Of a DNA stretch of 64,000 nucleotides, positions 1 to 39,934 are shown in pieces. This DNA is from Glandiceps talaboti (lineage: Eukaryota > Hemichordata > Enteropneusta > Spengelidae). The stretch is taken from NCBI RefSeq assembly GCF_964340395.1, contig NC_135567.1, positions 5,323,399 through 5,387,398 of the forward strand. The letters run 5' to 3'. The translations under genes and the position numbers were made by a program. Under the pieces are notes generated by a model. That model had not been told where the DNA came from. It saw nothing but the letters and a program-made list of their open reading frames with translations, and did no database searches. How positions within the stretch are numbered: position 1 is the stretch's first letter; every line of letters begins with the position of its first letter.

Positions 1-230
1 TAGGGGACAGGTTTGGGGATAGGGTTAGGGTTAGTTTAGGGTTAGGGTTAGGGGTAAGGGTTGGAGGTTAGGTTAAGGGTTAGAGTTAGGGTAGGGGACA
101 GGTTTGGGGATAGGGTTTGGGTTAGTTTAGGGTTAGGGTTAGGGGTAAGGGTTGGAGGTTAGGTTAAGGGTTAGGGTTAGGGTATGGTTAGGATTAGGGT
201 TAGAGGTAGGGTTAGGGGGCAGGGGTGTAT
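1..230 (+). repeat. Telomere-like TTAGGG repeats in a 91-bp tandem duplication
   Basis: The stretch is made of GGTTAGGG, GGTTTGGGG and related G-rich words. A block starting TAGGGGACAGG at base 1 recurs almost unchanged at base 92, giving a period of about 91 bp, before decaying into plain TTAGGG words. It is degenerate and flanked on the right by ordinary AT-rich sequence, so I read it as an interstitial telomere-like repeat. The left side is cut by the window, so a true chromosome end cannot be excluded. Confidence 0.8.
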
Positions 231-244
231 GGCTAAACATGTAC

Positions 245-470
245 GTATACTCGATCAATAGTGTACTTGTATTTGGTCAATTGAGTTTTTACATTTGGTC
301 AATTGTGTATGTCTATTTGGTCAATTGTGTTTTGTATTCAGTCAATTGTGTACTCAATTGGTAAATGTTGTACGTGTAATTGGTCAATATTATACCGCTC
401 ACCGGTCATTTGGGTATGTGCTATGGCATTGTTTGACACGTATTTGGTCAATTGTGTACATGATTTTATA
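245..470 (+). repeat. Degenerate short tandem repeat, core TTTGGTCAATTGTGT
   Basis: The words ATTTGGTCAATTGTGT, CAGTCAATTGTGT and AATTGGTCAAT recur about every 20-25 bp. An isolated copy of the core (TAATTGGTCAATGTTGTACG) also occurs near 3,405. Two short ORFs over this interval follow from the repeat periodicity and are not genes. Confidence 0.6.
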
Positions 471-769
471 ATATTTGGGTTCAGAGGTCAGAGGTAAACT
501 ATAGATGGCAAATACCTTTGCATAGGTATATGTCATGGAAACAATGCAAATGTCAAAGGTCAAATCAAGGTCATGACCCTATAGGGCACTTATGGTAGTG
601 TATTATGACATCACTTGAGGTCAGGTCAGGTATGTCAAAGTTCACATTGGTGAAGTATATATGTCTAAGATTTGACCCAGAAATTTAAACTAATATGGCC
701 ATTTTGAGTCATGTAGGGGTCATGAGGTCAAAGGTATCTAACACTATTTTTTTGGAATTTTATGGAATA

Positions 770-1415
770 TTTTGTGCTAGATTACTCATTTGACATATAT
801 ATAAAGATATGAGAAGTTTGAATAGTAGAGGATTACTAGAAATATTATTTTAGAATTTTAATGTATTTGTAGTGAGTAAACTATTATTAATTTTTAAAAG
901 GAGGAAAATCATGAAATATCATCCATCTCTTTTTATTAAATTATTTATATTGGGTGACATGACTCACTCTAAAAGTTTAATGTTCAAGTGTTTTTAGAAA
1001 ATATGATTTATGGGGGTTAAAATTGGAAAAAATAGTGTTTGCATGCATTCCTATGGGGATGTCAAATGTCAACATTTATGTACCTTCATAATTAACTATA
1101 GTTGTCAGAATCTTATCCAATTTTTTTGTGTTTGGTTACTCATATAACATATATCTAAAGGTATGAGAAGTTGCAAGAATGTAGGACTATCAGAATTATG
1201 ATTTTAGAATTTAGCTGCAAAATTTAAATGTTTAACTTGTATTTTTACATAGGAAACTATGAATAATTTTTAAAATGAGGAAAATCATAAAATATCATGC
1301 ACTTTTTTATATTTTATTACTTATATGGGGTGACATGACTCACTCTAAAAGTTTAATGTTCAAATGTTTTTAGGAAATATGTTTTCTGGGGATTATAATT
1401 GGAAAAATTACATAT
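770..1415 (+). repeat. Diverged two-copy tandem duplication
   Basis: The first copy (about 770-1,060) and the second (about 1,125-1,415) share blocks in the same order. These include ATATGAGAAGTT, ATTTTAGAATTT, GAGGAAAATCAT and GGGTGACATGACTCACTC, at an offset of roughly 355-376 bp. The copies differ by many substitutions and small indels, so the duplication is old. No coding potential is visible. Confidence 0.7.
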
Positions 1416-3585
1416 ACATTGCTGTCTATGGGAACCTATTAATGCTCACCTATACAATGTATTTATTTTTTAATTAGATGGATATACTTCAAGTGAAGGT
1501 GATATTCCAATAGAGCACATAATGTTGTACCTAGATATCTTGTTCTTTTATTTTCAAGTACTCTACATTTTTTTTTAGGAATTTATTTAATTATTTGTAT
1601 TTAACGCATTTACCCCTATGCTTAACACATGATTATAGGGGTAGGGGTAACACATCACACAGTATTAAGCTTCCCAATGGAGAACCCCTGAGACTAGAGT
1701 AAAACTTTGACCTGTTTCAGATACCTCTAATCCTCCTCTATCCCACAATGCATTTGGTGATTGGATCAAATAAGACGATACAGGAAGCAAAAAGCAAATG
1801 TATACCAGTGAAAAAACCCAAATCATGAATTTCACGGTGACTATCACAACCATTCCCTTTTTCACTACCAATTTTGAATACTTAGGACTACAACCAAAGT
1901 AACTATCGCTTGTGATAGCTTGACATGTCTGCAATTAAGAATGGACGACCTGAGGTCAAAGGTCACACACTTCCAGTACAAACTACATAACTATTATCTG
2001 GTCATAAGTATGTACCACCAGAAGTAATGGCGGTACAACCAAGTTACAACAAATTTTAGATATCTTGACCTGTCCACTATCTTCAACTAAAGTTGTAGGG
2101 TCATAGGTCAAATATTAACAAAATGGCGACTGTCCAAAGAAAGCATACATTCTCTCATATTGGTGGTTTTTAGTGAACAATTCACCTATTTCGGGCGGAT
2201 CCCATCTCACAACCCCTGAAGCTAGGACCAAAGTGAAATTTGTTTTGGATACCTTGACATGTCCACTATTACCAATGGACGCCATTTAGTGAAATTTCTA
2301 ATCTTAAAGAAATGGGAATGTTTTAAAAGTAACCAATGTCGTGAGCCTATGGCAAGATTTGTACTTTTTGGGTCACGTAATATACACTAGTTTTAACAGT
2401 TTTAGTTAAGTAACTATACCCTGAAAGAGAGTTTAATAATTTACATTTGTGGTGAGTTTTGTTAGATTTGAAGCATTTAATGATCTTAACCCTAACACAT
2501 ACATTATGTATACAGTGACATGCATATCAAAATGTGTCCGAACATTTTTTTTGATGACATACACTAGCTCTGAGAAGAGAGAAACCCTCAGACTACAACA
2601 AAAGTGAAACTCATTTTGGATAGATCTTGATGGCGCTATAACATATTACCAACCCATAGGTCATAGGTCAAGTATTATGGATGATGGAAGGTTCCAAACA
2701 AAAGTGCATTTTTGGACCCATTTTTACGATTTTCGTGTTTTTGACCATCAAACCTAATGTTTGTCAGTTCGTACAAAGAAAAGTAGAGTGATTTGAAACA
2801 TTTTACAATTTTTGCTAGAAGGCGTATTTATCCCTTAATACTTGCTGCAAAAATCTGCTCTCTTGAGCTATTTTTTCTTTGTTAACCCTAGCACCCCATG
2901 AAAAACTGTAGAAATATCACCCTAATTTCAAATTGGTGTAAAAAGACTAAATGTATATATTTTTTCTTCAAACAACTTTTTGTAGCTTTAGAATGCCCTA
3001 ATGTGTAACGTCTTTGAGTTTAAACACTAACCCTCTACATCTTAATGTACAACCTTACCCTCTCAAAAGGGGGTCCAGAAATGAATTTGGAATATTTTTT
3101 TTCATACATAATATATGTTGTTAACCTCCTTAAGACCTTTAAAATGATACCTCATTTGTCAAAATCGAACCACGGGAAGTATCCCATAACCAACTTTTCA
3201 AATTTTGAAAACCGGAAAGAATCCAAGGTATGAGGAGGTCTAGTGCATTATATACCCTCACTGTATTTTGGGGGGATAAAAGTTTTTTTTTTACCTTTTT
3301 GGTGGGGGTTTGAGTTCGTACCTAGAGAGTTCAAATCCTCTTGGGTATTGTGTTCTAATGCAATGAGGGTTTCTGGGAAATGACCTTAAGAAAGGTCACT
3401 TTTTTGTAATTGGTCAATGTTGTACGCCAAACAGTATTCATGGGTTAGGGTTAAAACGGTTATCCATACCTGAAAGAGCATCAAAAGTTATGTATTCTTG
3501 CATAAAAAAGGACAAAAAACCAATCATCATAAATATGAGGTCATGACCTGTGTAAAGGTCACATACATCATTGACCATATGTCCA
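1416..3585. other. No gene recognised
   Basis: AT-rich sequence with recurring short phrases such as AGGTCAAAGGTCA and GGTCATAGGTCAA, probably the remains of an old dispersed repeat. The open frames here (up to 89 codons) show no recognisable motif and no splice context. Confidence 0.5.
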
Positions 3586-3589
3586 TAGT

Positions 3590-3675
3590 TAGGGGCAGGG
3601 TTAGTGTTAGGGTTGGGGTTAGGGTTAGGGTTGGGGTTAGGGTTAGGGTTACGGTTGGGGTTAGGGTTTGGGTAT
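3590..3675 (+). repeat. Interstitial telomere-like (TTAGGG/TTGGGG)n tract
   Basis: Alternating GGGTTAGGGTTA and GGTTGGGGTTA words run for about 85 bp. Ordinary sequence on both sides makes this an interstitial tract. Confidence 0.8.
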
Positions 3676-3679
3676 GTGT

Positions 3680-5015
3680 AACGAAGTTTGGTATAAGGCC
3701 GTGTATAGTTGCCTTCAACTTCACTTGTTAACTCTTTGATCGAATTACCAAAGTCTCAGCACAACACACTCACTAGATATACAGGCAAGCACGCAGAACT
3801 TCTTGAGAAGGATTTGTGAACTTTATTTAGAGCCAAGACAGCTCTCACCTCAAAACCCGTCACAAAACTGAAGTCACAAACTAAAAAACCCATTCTTATA
3901 GCATTCCCCATCCCATAATAACACTACTTCCATCCCATTGGCTACAAAGGATCACATGCATTAAAATTGAATTATGATTGGTCATTATTTATGGAAGAGT
4001 TACTAAACATAAGAAAGCTACCCTGGATACAAAGATTGTTTATCCAGGTGTAAGGATCTCTTGTATCTCTTGCTGAATAGGTGTGAAAATTAATATCAAG
4101 ACTTTCTTTTGAACTCAGAGTTACTTTGTTTTCACAAGGTCAGTGTTCCAGGTGAAAGGATTATACTGAATTCCTTCATTAAAGGTCAAAATGATAGTCA
4201 CTGACAATGGTCATCGCCCTTTAACTAGAGGTCAAACTGATAACTCAATATTTCTTTTAACTCTATGACAGACATAGAGATCAAGTCACAGCCCCCCTTG
4301 ATAGTCAAATACTTGTGCCCTCCCATTTGTATCCACACTCATTGTTCACAACCCTCCCCTATTTCTACCAAGTCATCCACCCCAACCGTAAATTCCGACT
4401 GTAGCCAACATATGAATGTATCTTATTTACATGACTGTAATATACTAGATTACTGTCTTAAAACGACTACTTCTTTACTTAACCAACTTCTCACGTATGC
4501 AACAACACTTCACATAGACGTTAGGCCTAAAAAAAATTGTGTGGTTCCAATTACGCTCAATTTTAGAATAGGTGGGGTAGGTATATTTTTTAATATATTT
4601 TATTATATTTTACTTTTACATGTCTTGTTCAGGTAGTTCTGTTTCCATTGTTTTCCAAGTTGTCTCTGTTATTTGTTTCTTACCATCATATGTACAGCCA
4701 TTACAGATTGGAAGAATAGTTTTATATTGTCTTTTTAAGGTGGTGTCAGTTTTCGCATCTACTATTTCTAGCGACTTTTTTTTTTCTCGAATATGTAAAA
4801 CAAAAATTAGGTTCGCCTGTAAAACACAAGGTGGGGTCGGGTAACCGGAACCGCATATTGTTTACTAGGCCATACCAGATAACCTGTAAACTGAAAAGCA
4901 ACATTTTTTACTACGTTCACTATCTACCGTTAGAGACAACGAAAGCGAAGCCACGTTTCACGGCTAGTATCCTGTGTGTTTTTCCATCCAATAGTAAAAC
5001 ACTCATTTTAGGGTA
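3680..5015. other. No gene recognised; one 123-codon open frame
   Basis: A plus-strand frame at 4,265-4,636 has serine/threonine/proline-rich composition, no family motif that I recognise, and no promoter or splice support. The interval around 3,690-4,270 (TTTATTTAGAGCCAAGACAG and following) looks like dispersed-repeat sequence, but I cannot name the family. Confidence 0.35.
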
Positions 5016-5035
5016 CAAATAACGATTCTAGGAAA

Positions 5036-5115
5036 ACTGCCCCCCCCCCCGACAACTGCCCCCGAAGGACAACTGACCCAGAAGGACAACTGCTCCCCCC
5101 CCCCGGACTACTGCC
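5036..5115 (-). repeat. Left inverted array of GGACAACTGCCCC units
   Basis: Four to five imperfect copies of GGACAACTGCCCC/GGACTACTGCCCC with expanded poly-C runs. It is the reverse complement of the array at 6,750-7,165. Confidence 0.8.
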
Positions 5116-5150
5116 CCTGAACGAAAAAAAGCTGCCGTAATTTGCATACA

Positions 5151-6004
5151 TTATATTCACTACATTCACATGTTTTGTTCTATTGTTATCTGTGATAATT
5201 GTTATGTCATTCATAAAAGTTGGCATGATGATTTAACTTACTGCCACAATTTGCATACATTATACTCACTACATTCACATGTTTTATTCTATTGTTATCT
5301 GTGATAATTGTTATGTCATTCATAAAAGTTGGCATGATGATTTAACTTACCGCCGCAATTTGCATACATTATACTCACTACATTCACATGTTTTATTCTA
5401 TTGTTATCTGTGATAATTGTTATGTCATTCATAAAAGTTGGCATGATGATTTAACTTACTGCTGCAATTTGCATACATTATACTCACTACATTCACATGT
5501 TTTATTCTATTGTTATCTGTGATAATTGTTACGTCATTCATAAAAGTTGGCATGATGATTTAACTTACTGCCACAATTTGCATACATTATACTCACTACA
5601 TTCACATGTTTTATTCTATTGTTATCTGTGATAATTGTTATGTCATTCATAAAAGTTGGCATGATGATTTAACTTACTGCCGCAATTTGCATACATTATA
5701 CTCACTACATTCACATGTTTTACTCTATTGTTATCTGTGATAATTGTTACGTCATTCATAAAAGTTGGCATGATGATTTAACTTACTGCTGCAATTTGCA
5801 TACATTATACTCACTACATTCACATGTTTTATTCTATTGTTATCTGTGATAATTGTTATGTCATTCATAAAAGTTGGCATGATGATTTAACTTACTGCTG
5901 CAATTTGCATACATTATACTCACTACATTCACATGTTTTATTCTATTGTTATCTGTGATAATTGTTATGTCATTCATAAAAGTTGGTATGATGATTTAAC
6001 TTAC
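5151..6004 (+). repeat. 109-bp tandem repeat, about 8 copies
   Basis: Each unit runs from TTATACTCACTACATTCACA through TCATTCATAAAAGTTGGCAT to ACTGCNGCAATTTGCATACA. Copies differ by a few substitutions, mainly at the CTGCNGCAA position. The first starts at 5,151 and the next at 5,260. A ninth, more diverged copy lies beyond an insertion, at about 6,626-6,720. Confidence 0.95.
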
Positions 6005-6625
6005 TAATTCACATAATTTTCTGGAACATTCTTCTCCTCTTTTCAACCAGTTAACAATTCTCGACGTGTTTAAGTTACACAAGTATTTAGTAGGTGTTTT
6101 TGTTTACGACTTAATACACAATAATTTACCACACTCTATAACCCATTATTGTACGCTGTTGAATTATGAATACAATACACGACAGAAGGTTCAGGGCAAT
6201 TTATGTATTCCTCCAGTGAAGACATCAGTTGAACAACAATCAATATCATATACAGGTGCAACTACATGGAACGACATCAAGTACAATATCAGGAAGGAAC
6301 CAACACGACATAGTTTCAAGTGGTTACTTAAAATGGATTTACTAAAAGAATATATAGCATAGTTGGCATTCTTTACCGAACTTTCTTCTCATCACTTTTA
6401 AAATGACTTGGATTAGGATGGGGGTTGAGGAGTGCGTTTAGTGACACCCGTGAATGTTTAACTATTAACCATTAATGTGAGGGGTCAGACTTGATTAGCA
6501 AAGCTATTTTCTGACTCCCATTAACTGTATAAATTTTGTATATATATATATATCTTTTTCAATTGATCTGAAATTATTTCTTGTACAGGTAATAAAAATC
6601 AATCATTCAATCAATCAATTTATTT
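6005..6625 (+). mobile_element. LINE 3' fragment inserted in the 109-bp array
   Basis: The fragment starts abruptly after ACTTACTA of the 109-bp repeat and ends in AATAAAAATCAATCATTCAATCAATCAA, after which the repeat resumes. It contains the C-terminal ORF at 6,066-6,362 and a short 3' UTR with a (TA)n run. Position and tail fit a 5'-truncated non-LTR retrotransposon with a short tandem tail. I could not identify a clear target-site duplication. Confidence 0.65.
6066..6362 (+). pseudogene. C-terminal end of a non-LTR retrotransposon reverse transcriptase ORF
   Basis: The 98-residue product has the layout I know from the far C-terminus of LINE ORF2 proteins of the Jockey/CR1/RTE type: LHKYLVGVFVYDLIHNNLP, then NTRQ, then SISYTGATTWNDI, and a final short helix. 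The reverse transcriptase and endonuclease domains are absent, so this is a 5'-truncated dead copy. Assignment rests on pattern memory of this tail, not on catalytic motifs. The clade is not resolved. Confidence 0.6.
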
Positions 6626-6749
6626 ATACTCACATTTGCACGTTTTACTCTATTGTCATCTGTGATAATTGTTAAGACAATTATAAAAGTCGGCATGTTG
6701 CTTTAACTTACTACCGCAATTCATCTGTAGTACTAGCTTTTATTTTGTT

Positions 6750-7165
6750 TGGGGGGGCAGTAATCCAGGGGGCAGTTGTCCGGGGGCAATTGTCCGGGGG
6801 GCAGTTGTTCGGGAGGCAGTTGTCTTTTGGGGGCAGTTGTCCAGGGGGGGGGGGCAGTTGTCCTTTGGGGGCAATTGTCCGGTGGGGGGGGGGCAGTTGT
6901 TTGGGGGCAGTTGTCCTTCGGGGGCAATTGTCCAGGGGGCAGTTGTCCTTTGGGGGCAACTGTCCGGGGGCAGTTGTCCGGGGGCAATTGTCCAGGGGGC
7001 AATTGTCCTTTGGGGGCAGTTGTCCAGGGGGAAGTTGTCCGGGGGGCAGTTGTCCTTTGGGGGCAATTGTCCAGGGGCAGTTGTCCGGGGGCAGTTGTCC
7101 TTTGGGGGCAATTGTCCGGGGGCAGTTGTCCTTTGGGGGCAGTTGTCTGGGGGGCAGTTGTCCTG
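6750..7165 (+). repeat. Right inverted array, (GGGGGCARTTGTCC)n
   Basis: About 25 copies of GGGGGCARTTGTCC, often spaced by TTT, with frequent CAATTG/CAGTTG palindromic cores and runs of five to nine G. Four overlapping frames stay open (up to about 250 codons), rich in Gly/Gln/Leu/Ser/Cys on the plus strand and in Pro/Thr/Gln/Asn on the minus strand. These follow from the repeat and are not genes. The G-runs could form quadruplexes. Confidence 0.9.
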
Positions 7166-7184
7166 TTACCCAAATAACCGTTTC

Positions 7185-9310
7185 AAAAGGTTTTGGTTTG
7201 TCGATCCGTGTAATATATATCATTAGGTGGGGACAATCAAACAGTTGCATAATTAGTGGACAATTGTTTTATTCCAACATGGACGTATTACTAATACATT
7301 CATGGTTAAAACGAGAATTGTGTTTTTCTTCAACTGTGTATAAGTCAAAACATATTCTTATGGCTATATTTGGAACGACATTTGTAACTTTTATGTCAAA
7401 ATCATCGAAAAAACAGACAAACAACGCCACATTTCAGGATCATCATTCCAAACAAAGTTATCCTCGGGTACAAAGAAAGAACACATGCGTCAACATTTGT
7501 GTGTAAACTGTAGAGTGGACACTACTTCAACCTCTCATGATTTCATTTGATAGAAAATAAAGACAAACCAAAAGATCAAACCGAAGCTTTTAGTGGCGAG
7601 TATTTCTTGAATGTACAACATCAAACATTAAAACACAATGCAATGGAACTCCGGCAAGAAATCCGTGCCATACATTATTGCTTGAAAGTCTCAAGTTGAT
7701 CCCCTCTAAGGTACAATTTCAAATGAACATTCCAATGTAGTTAATATATCATGTATTAATGTATAACAATATAGACAGGAAAGTGTTATCCACAACCATT
7801 TTTATTTATAAATCAAACAAATTCAAACCTTTACAAACCCAAAACTACATAAAACATGAAACAAAACAAACTTAGAGTTTAAGTATTACAGTATTAATAT
7901 TTGTTTGAAATGTCCATTACTATAATATCATGTTACCATGGCAATTTGTAATATCTGATCTTAATAAAACTCAACATTGATTAGGTTTTGTCATTGAATA
8001 ATAAAAAAGTAATAACCTGGTTAATGAAAAATAACAATTGATAAACGTGAAAGTCTTACAAATACACATTCATCATTGCTGACAAAGATAACACTGTCAT
8101 CATGAATATTATATTTTCCCATTTTTAAAACTGTGATTTATATTCGATATAAAATGTTCAACTGAGTACTTTGAGGCTTTCTGTTTTAAATGTTGTGATT
8201 AAGTATGAATATACTATAAATTGTTAGTACTCACGACACATAAAATGGAAAATATTGATGAGCTTTGTTAAGACACATTTAAATTGGTATCAACAATTTC
8301 ATTTCTAATCATGTTATTATGAAAATACTATAAATTGTTAGTACTAACGACACATAAAGTGAAAAATATTGATGAGCTTTGTTAAGACACATTTAAATTG
8401 GTCTAAACAATTTCATTTCCAATCATGTTATTATGAAAATACTATTAATTGTTAATAAAGATTAATAAAGTACTAAACGATACAACAATAGAAAATGTTG
8501 ACGATTATATATATTTCAATTGGTATCAACAATTTCATTTCAATTATTTATGTACATTTCTCACTTACAGGAAGTATTTCAATGATATGTAAAACACTTT
8601 CAGTGCAGGTATATGTACTCGGGTTATAATTATAAAACCAATCCATAGACCTATTTATGATCTCATTGGTAATTATTCACTCTTTGGTTTCCACATACTC
8701 TAGGTTTAAATCATTTTAGTGGAAACAATGGAAAAAACGATTTTGACCACATTTTGAAATAATATATCAGTTTGATTGTGAGTTATCATATTCTGTATGT
8801 AGATATAACGATCCCTGTGTGTCTTCTCTAAGACATATATTGTATTCTTTGACATGTATTTCTATTTTTCTCTATGGTTTATTAAGTGAAAATACATGTA
8901 TGGAAATGTGACATCCACACCTGCCTCAAACCTTTCAATGTAATCAGATGTCTTCATTGGATGACGTCATGAGTATTTGTATTTGTTCTCATATCTTCTA
9001 CTTACAAAGTGTACTTTGAATTTCTCTGTAAGTATGCAATGCTTTATTTTCATACTTTGTCTTTTCATATCACATCAATAATTCACATGTTGTTATTTTT
9101 CTTGGCAAGTTGACACTTGTTATGCATTTATTGTAAATATATCCAGCATGATATGCTTTCTTTGGAAAGAAACAGAGTTTAATTGTCTGACTCTGTGTCC
9201 TTCTTTCCTTCTTTGCAACAATGTATATATAAATATCTATATACTTTTTGCATCACGTGTACAGATCATCACCGCTGAATATGTTTTTATTTGCTTTATG
9301 TGTTGTTTTC
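7185..9310. other. Intergenic, AT-rich; no gene recognised
   Basis: No open frame with a recognisable domain. This is the downstream flank of the minus-strand glycosyltransferase exon. A local tandem repeat at 8,212-8,560 is listed separately. Plus-strand TTTATT words near 9,285 and 9,040 are AATAAA-type polyadenylation signals on the minus strand. Confidence 0.5.
8212..8560 (+). repeat. About 115-bp tandem repeat, 2.5-3 copies
   Basis: ACTATAAATTGTTAGTACT...GATGAGCTTTGTTAAGACAC recurs at 8,212 and 8,327, with a degraded third copy from 8,441. Confidence 0.8.
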
Positions 9311-9314
9311 ATGT

Positions 9315-36714
<27,400 letters not shown>

Positions 36715-38125
36715 CTGATACAAAACATAAACAAACAAATCAATATTAACAATAATCCAACTTAATAAAAGTTACACTGACATTGTCCGCTATGGTTCCC
36801 TATAAATACTATACTAACGATGATCTGTATGAGAATACAGGATGTCTTCACATACTTCTTTCTTTTCCATTTTTTTACATTAAATGTTTACTTTAAATGC
36901 AATGTCTTTCTGAATATGACTAAAACGTATAAGTTTGTATCCACGGTGTCAATGTTTTTTTTATTGTTTTATTCAATTGGTTAGGATATCCAATGTCCAA
37001 GGAAAACAAGACAAATACTAATTGTTACTGTTCTATAAACTGACAACGAACTATTGATAAGGCTTGTTAACAACACAGATGACAATAGTGACTGTTGATT
37101 GTCTGAATACGGTCTATAATACTTAGGATGTGAATGCACTAGACTGTGAGATACATTGTGTAACTCCACCCTCACTGGTCCGCTCTATCCGACCGTAGTA
37201 ATCTGAAGTACTATGATTACAATTGAAGATGTTAAAAGGTAGGTACCACGGCAGAAACGTGGGAGTTATTCGCACGCTTAGCCACCACTTGCAATTAACT
37301 GAGTTCAAAAGTGGTATCAATATGCGATTTCTAAACGAACTGATGACATACTAAAATATAATTTATCATATGTGTAAAAAATGTTTATCCCTACTATGCA
37401 ATAAACTGTTTTAACAACCATGTCAGCATCTGTCTCTACTGAGCATAGTTGTCATAATAATTATTTAGCAATGTTTTTTGTCCAAGGTTAGCAACCAGTA
37501 AAGTATTTCATACATCTATTGCAGTTTTCATAAGTGTAAGGATTTATCTTGCACGTCAGTTGTTGTTACTTTAGTCTGCCACTGCCCCAACCCCAACCCA
37601 TGACCTTTAACACTCATCAATGGACTATTGTGTTGGGGTCACATCACACTTTTCATGCGACTCGGTTACAGACATTGTATGTGCAGCTGATATTGAAATT
37701 TTGCAACTGATGGCTAGCATGGTCATCACTACCACCCAAATAAAGTATATACCAGTTAAACACAGTTCATTCCCGAAGCACATTAATGATCTAGATAACA
37801 TGGAAACACAATGATACCACAAAACTCTAATTCAACAACATGTAAATGGAAAGTCCAGTAGGAATAGTGCTACATGTAAAACAGCTCGAAAGCCATTCTG
37901 ATCTTTCGAAAGGTCTCATCAGGGGAGAGATTTATTTACAGGGGAGGGCCAGGGGAATTAGGGGGTAACGTTTTACAAATCATCTCTCAGGGGACAGCAA
38001 TATTTTAGGAAATGGGATTAGGGGGATGGTCGTATTTTACTTTGACTCACAGTATTGCATAGCACTGCATTATTTTCTTTTTTAGTCATTCCATTGCTGC
38101 CATCGGTTCCAAACCCATTGCTGCT
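36715..38125. other. Upstream intron or intergenic; no exon recognised
   Basis: Scanning for further TPLH-type ankyrin exons on the minus strand found none. Two open frames near 37,620-37,820 overlap on opposite strands and show no family features. Confidence 0.4.
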
Positions 38126-38172
38126 ATTTGGGTTAGGGTTAGGGTTAGGGTTAGAGTTAGGGTTATGGTTAG
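38126..38172 (+). repeat. Interstitial telomere-like tract
   Basis: Seven GGTTAG/GGTTAT-type units in a row within ordinary sequence. Confidence 0.85.
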
Positions 38173-38174
38173 GT

Positions 38175-39150
38175 ACCAATGACATTAGCCTATATCAATC
38201 AAATAGTTGCTGACAACCAACGTAATGGAGTATTTGTCAGTTGTGAGATAATTAGGTCTAACAGGTGTTCAACTGGAATAGTTGGGTAAGAGACTATGGA
38301 TAATGTTGTGGAGATCATGACCTTGGTCCCGGCAATGATGGGAGTGTGCCAATCAAATCGTTATGAGTTGTGGTCTTCAGCTCAGCGCACAGGTATTTAT
38401 TAATGCAGTGCCTTCACACACATCTAATGGTGGCAGTAATGGCTAATAACCAATGCTTTTAAAACTTTTAACATTGATGACAGCAGTGGGATTAAATCTT
38501 CACCAATGATTGTGAGACTTGTGTCCCTTTACATTTCTGACAGCATTTTAAGCCACGTTTTGAACTACTTTAACAGGGAAGGGTCATATTTTAAGGACAT
38601 AAATTTGAGGGAGGGCCACTTTTTATCAAGAAGGAAGTGGAGAGGGTAATATTGTACGAGTAAGTCAGCATCTGATGTTCCCTGACCCTCTCTTGGAATT
38701 ACTGAAGGCTCCCTAATCTCAATGTTGCACATTCAAGCTGGAACGATAATAATTGTACCTATATCACTAAATCGACAAGTACAATGCCATCTTTCAAATG
38801 ATAAAAAGTCCACACAAAACAGGATTTAGTTGAGACGAAATCTAGAAGAGATGATAAACTTTGGAAAAGAAAGTATATAAGTTTATAAACAAGAGTTGCA
38901 TACAGTGCTCTAGAGTCGTTTGACAGAGAGAGAATTAAGAGAAAAACTTGTCCTCATAAGGAGAGTAAAAGATAACATTTCAAGTATACGACAAGGGAAA
39001 TGATCTTCACTGTCGATTACCGTACAACATGAAAGTGTCAACACACAAGTCAAAATACAAAATCGTGCAAATAATAAACTAACAACTATGCGAATATGTA
39101 TTATAGGATATATGAGCATTCATGTTATGTTCCATTATTTTTTCAAAGTT
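38175..39150. other. No gene recognised
   Basis: No domain-like open frame and no tandem structure noticed. Confidence 0.45.
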
Positions 39151-39930
39151 ATCTTTGCTGACAAATGTTATGTTGATTACTGTACTTTTAAACATGCAAC
39201 TGGCAGCGCCTGGAACCATTTTTGCATACGACTGACTGTATGTTTGGAGGTGGAGAACTTGTGATGACTCACTGGCAAGTAATCACCAAAATATAAACAT
39301 TCCCTATATCTGGGTTTTTCACATGCAAATGCCGCATATTTTAATAATAATGAATGACACACAATCTAAGCAGCTGTTTCCAGGGGAATTTGTCTCATTT
39401 GGAGAGGTTTTTTTTTCATTCTATGAAACAAACAGACTGATTTTCAACTAATTTGTGTATCAAGTTACCATCCTACGACATTCACAAACAATTTGTGCAT
39501 GATACATGACCTGTGTGTTTCTCGGAGCACAGAAAAATGCTGAAAACAAGACCCAGAAGCTAGTGCTCTGTACAACAGTTTGAATTTTCCGCATTTGCAT
39601 AGATTAGCCATAATCCTCTTTATATAGGGCAGTTCTGTCTTTAAATTGATTGATACGTTCAATGACACCACAGCAAGTACATCTAACAGTGTAACAGGCC
39701 TTGTATCTACAACTAATCTGCTCGGATTTCGCGTAGTTAATTTTTCTAAATTGTTTTACTGTAATGAAAAATAAATACGTCTTTGCTGACAAATGTTCTG
39801 TTGATTGATGTACTTTTTAAATTGATTGATACGTCCAATGACGCCACAACAAGTACATCTAACAGTGTAACAAGGCTTGTATCTACAACTAATCTGCTCG
39901 GATTTTGCGTCGTTATTTATTTTAATAATT
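39150..39930 (+). repeat. Local duplications, including a 110-bp tandem pair
   Basis: AAATTGATTGATACGTTCAA...CAACTAATCTGCTCGGATTT at 39,642-39,755 recurs at 39,818-39,930 with few changes. CTTTGCTGACAAATGTT at about 39,152 recurs at about 39,780. Confidence 0.8.
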
Positions 39931-39934
39931 GTTT

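Larger units (their letters stand above)
5016..7180. mobile_element. Foldback-like element with inverted G-rich arrays
   Basis: The left end carries about 75 bp of ACTGCCCCC/GGACAACTGCCCC words (5,036-5,115). The right end carries about 410 bp of the opposite-strand word GGGGGCAGTTGTCC (6,750-7,165). The two arrays are therefore inverted terminal repeats around a 109-bp tandem core. CAAATAAC-like words lie just outside both ends (near 5,016 and 7,170) and could be a target-site duplication. This layout resembles foldback transposons with arrayed termini. No transposase is present, so it would be non-autonomous. Element identity is inference; the inverted arrays are visible directly. Confidence 0.5.

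Noticed and set aside
4265-4636. 123-codon plus-strand frame
   Set aside because: No family motif, no splice or promoter support, and Ser/Thr/Pro-rich low-complexity composition. Reported only as an unassigned stretch.
6711-7506. Overlapping 120-250-codon frames, Gly/Gln/Leu/Cys-rich on the plus strand and Pro/Thr/Gln-rich on the minus strand
   Set aside because: All come from the GGGGGCARTTGTCC array, whose period keeps several frames open on both strands at once.
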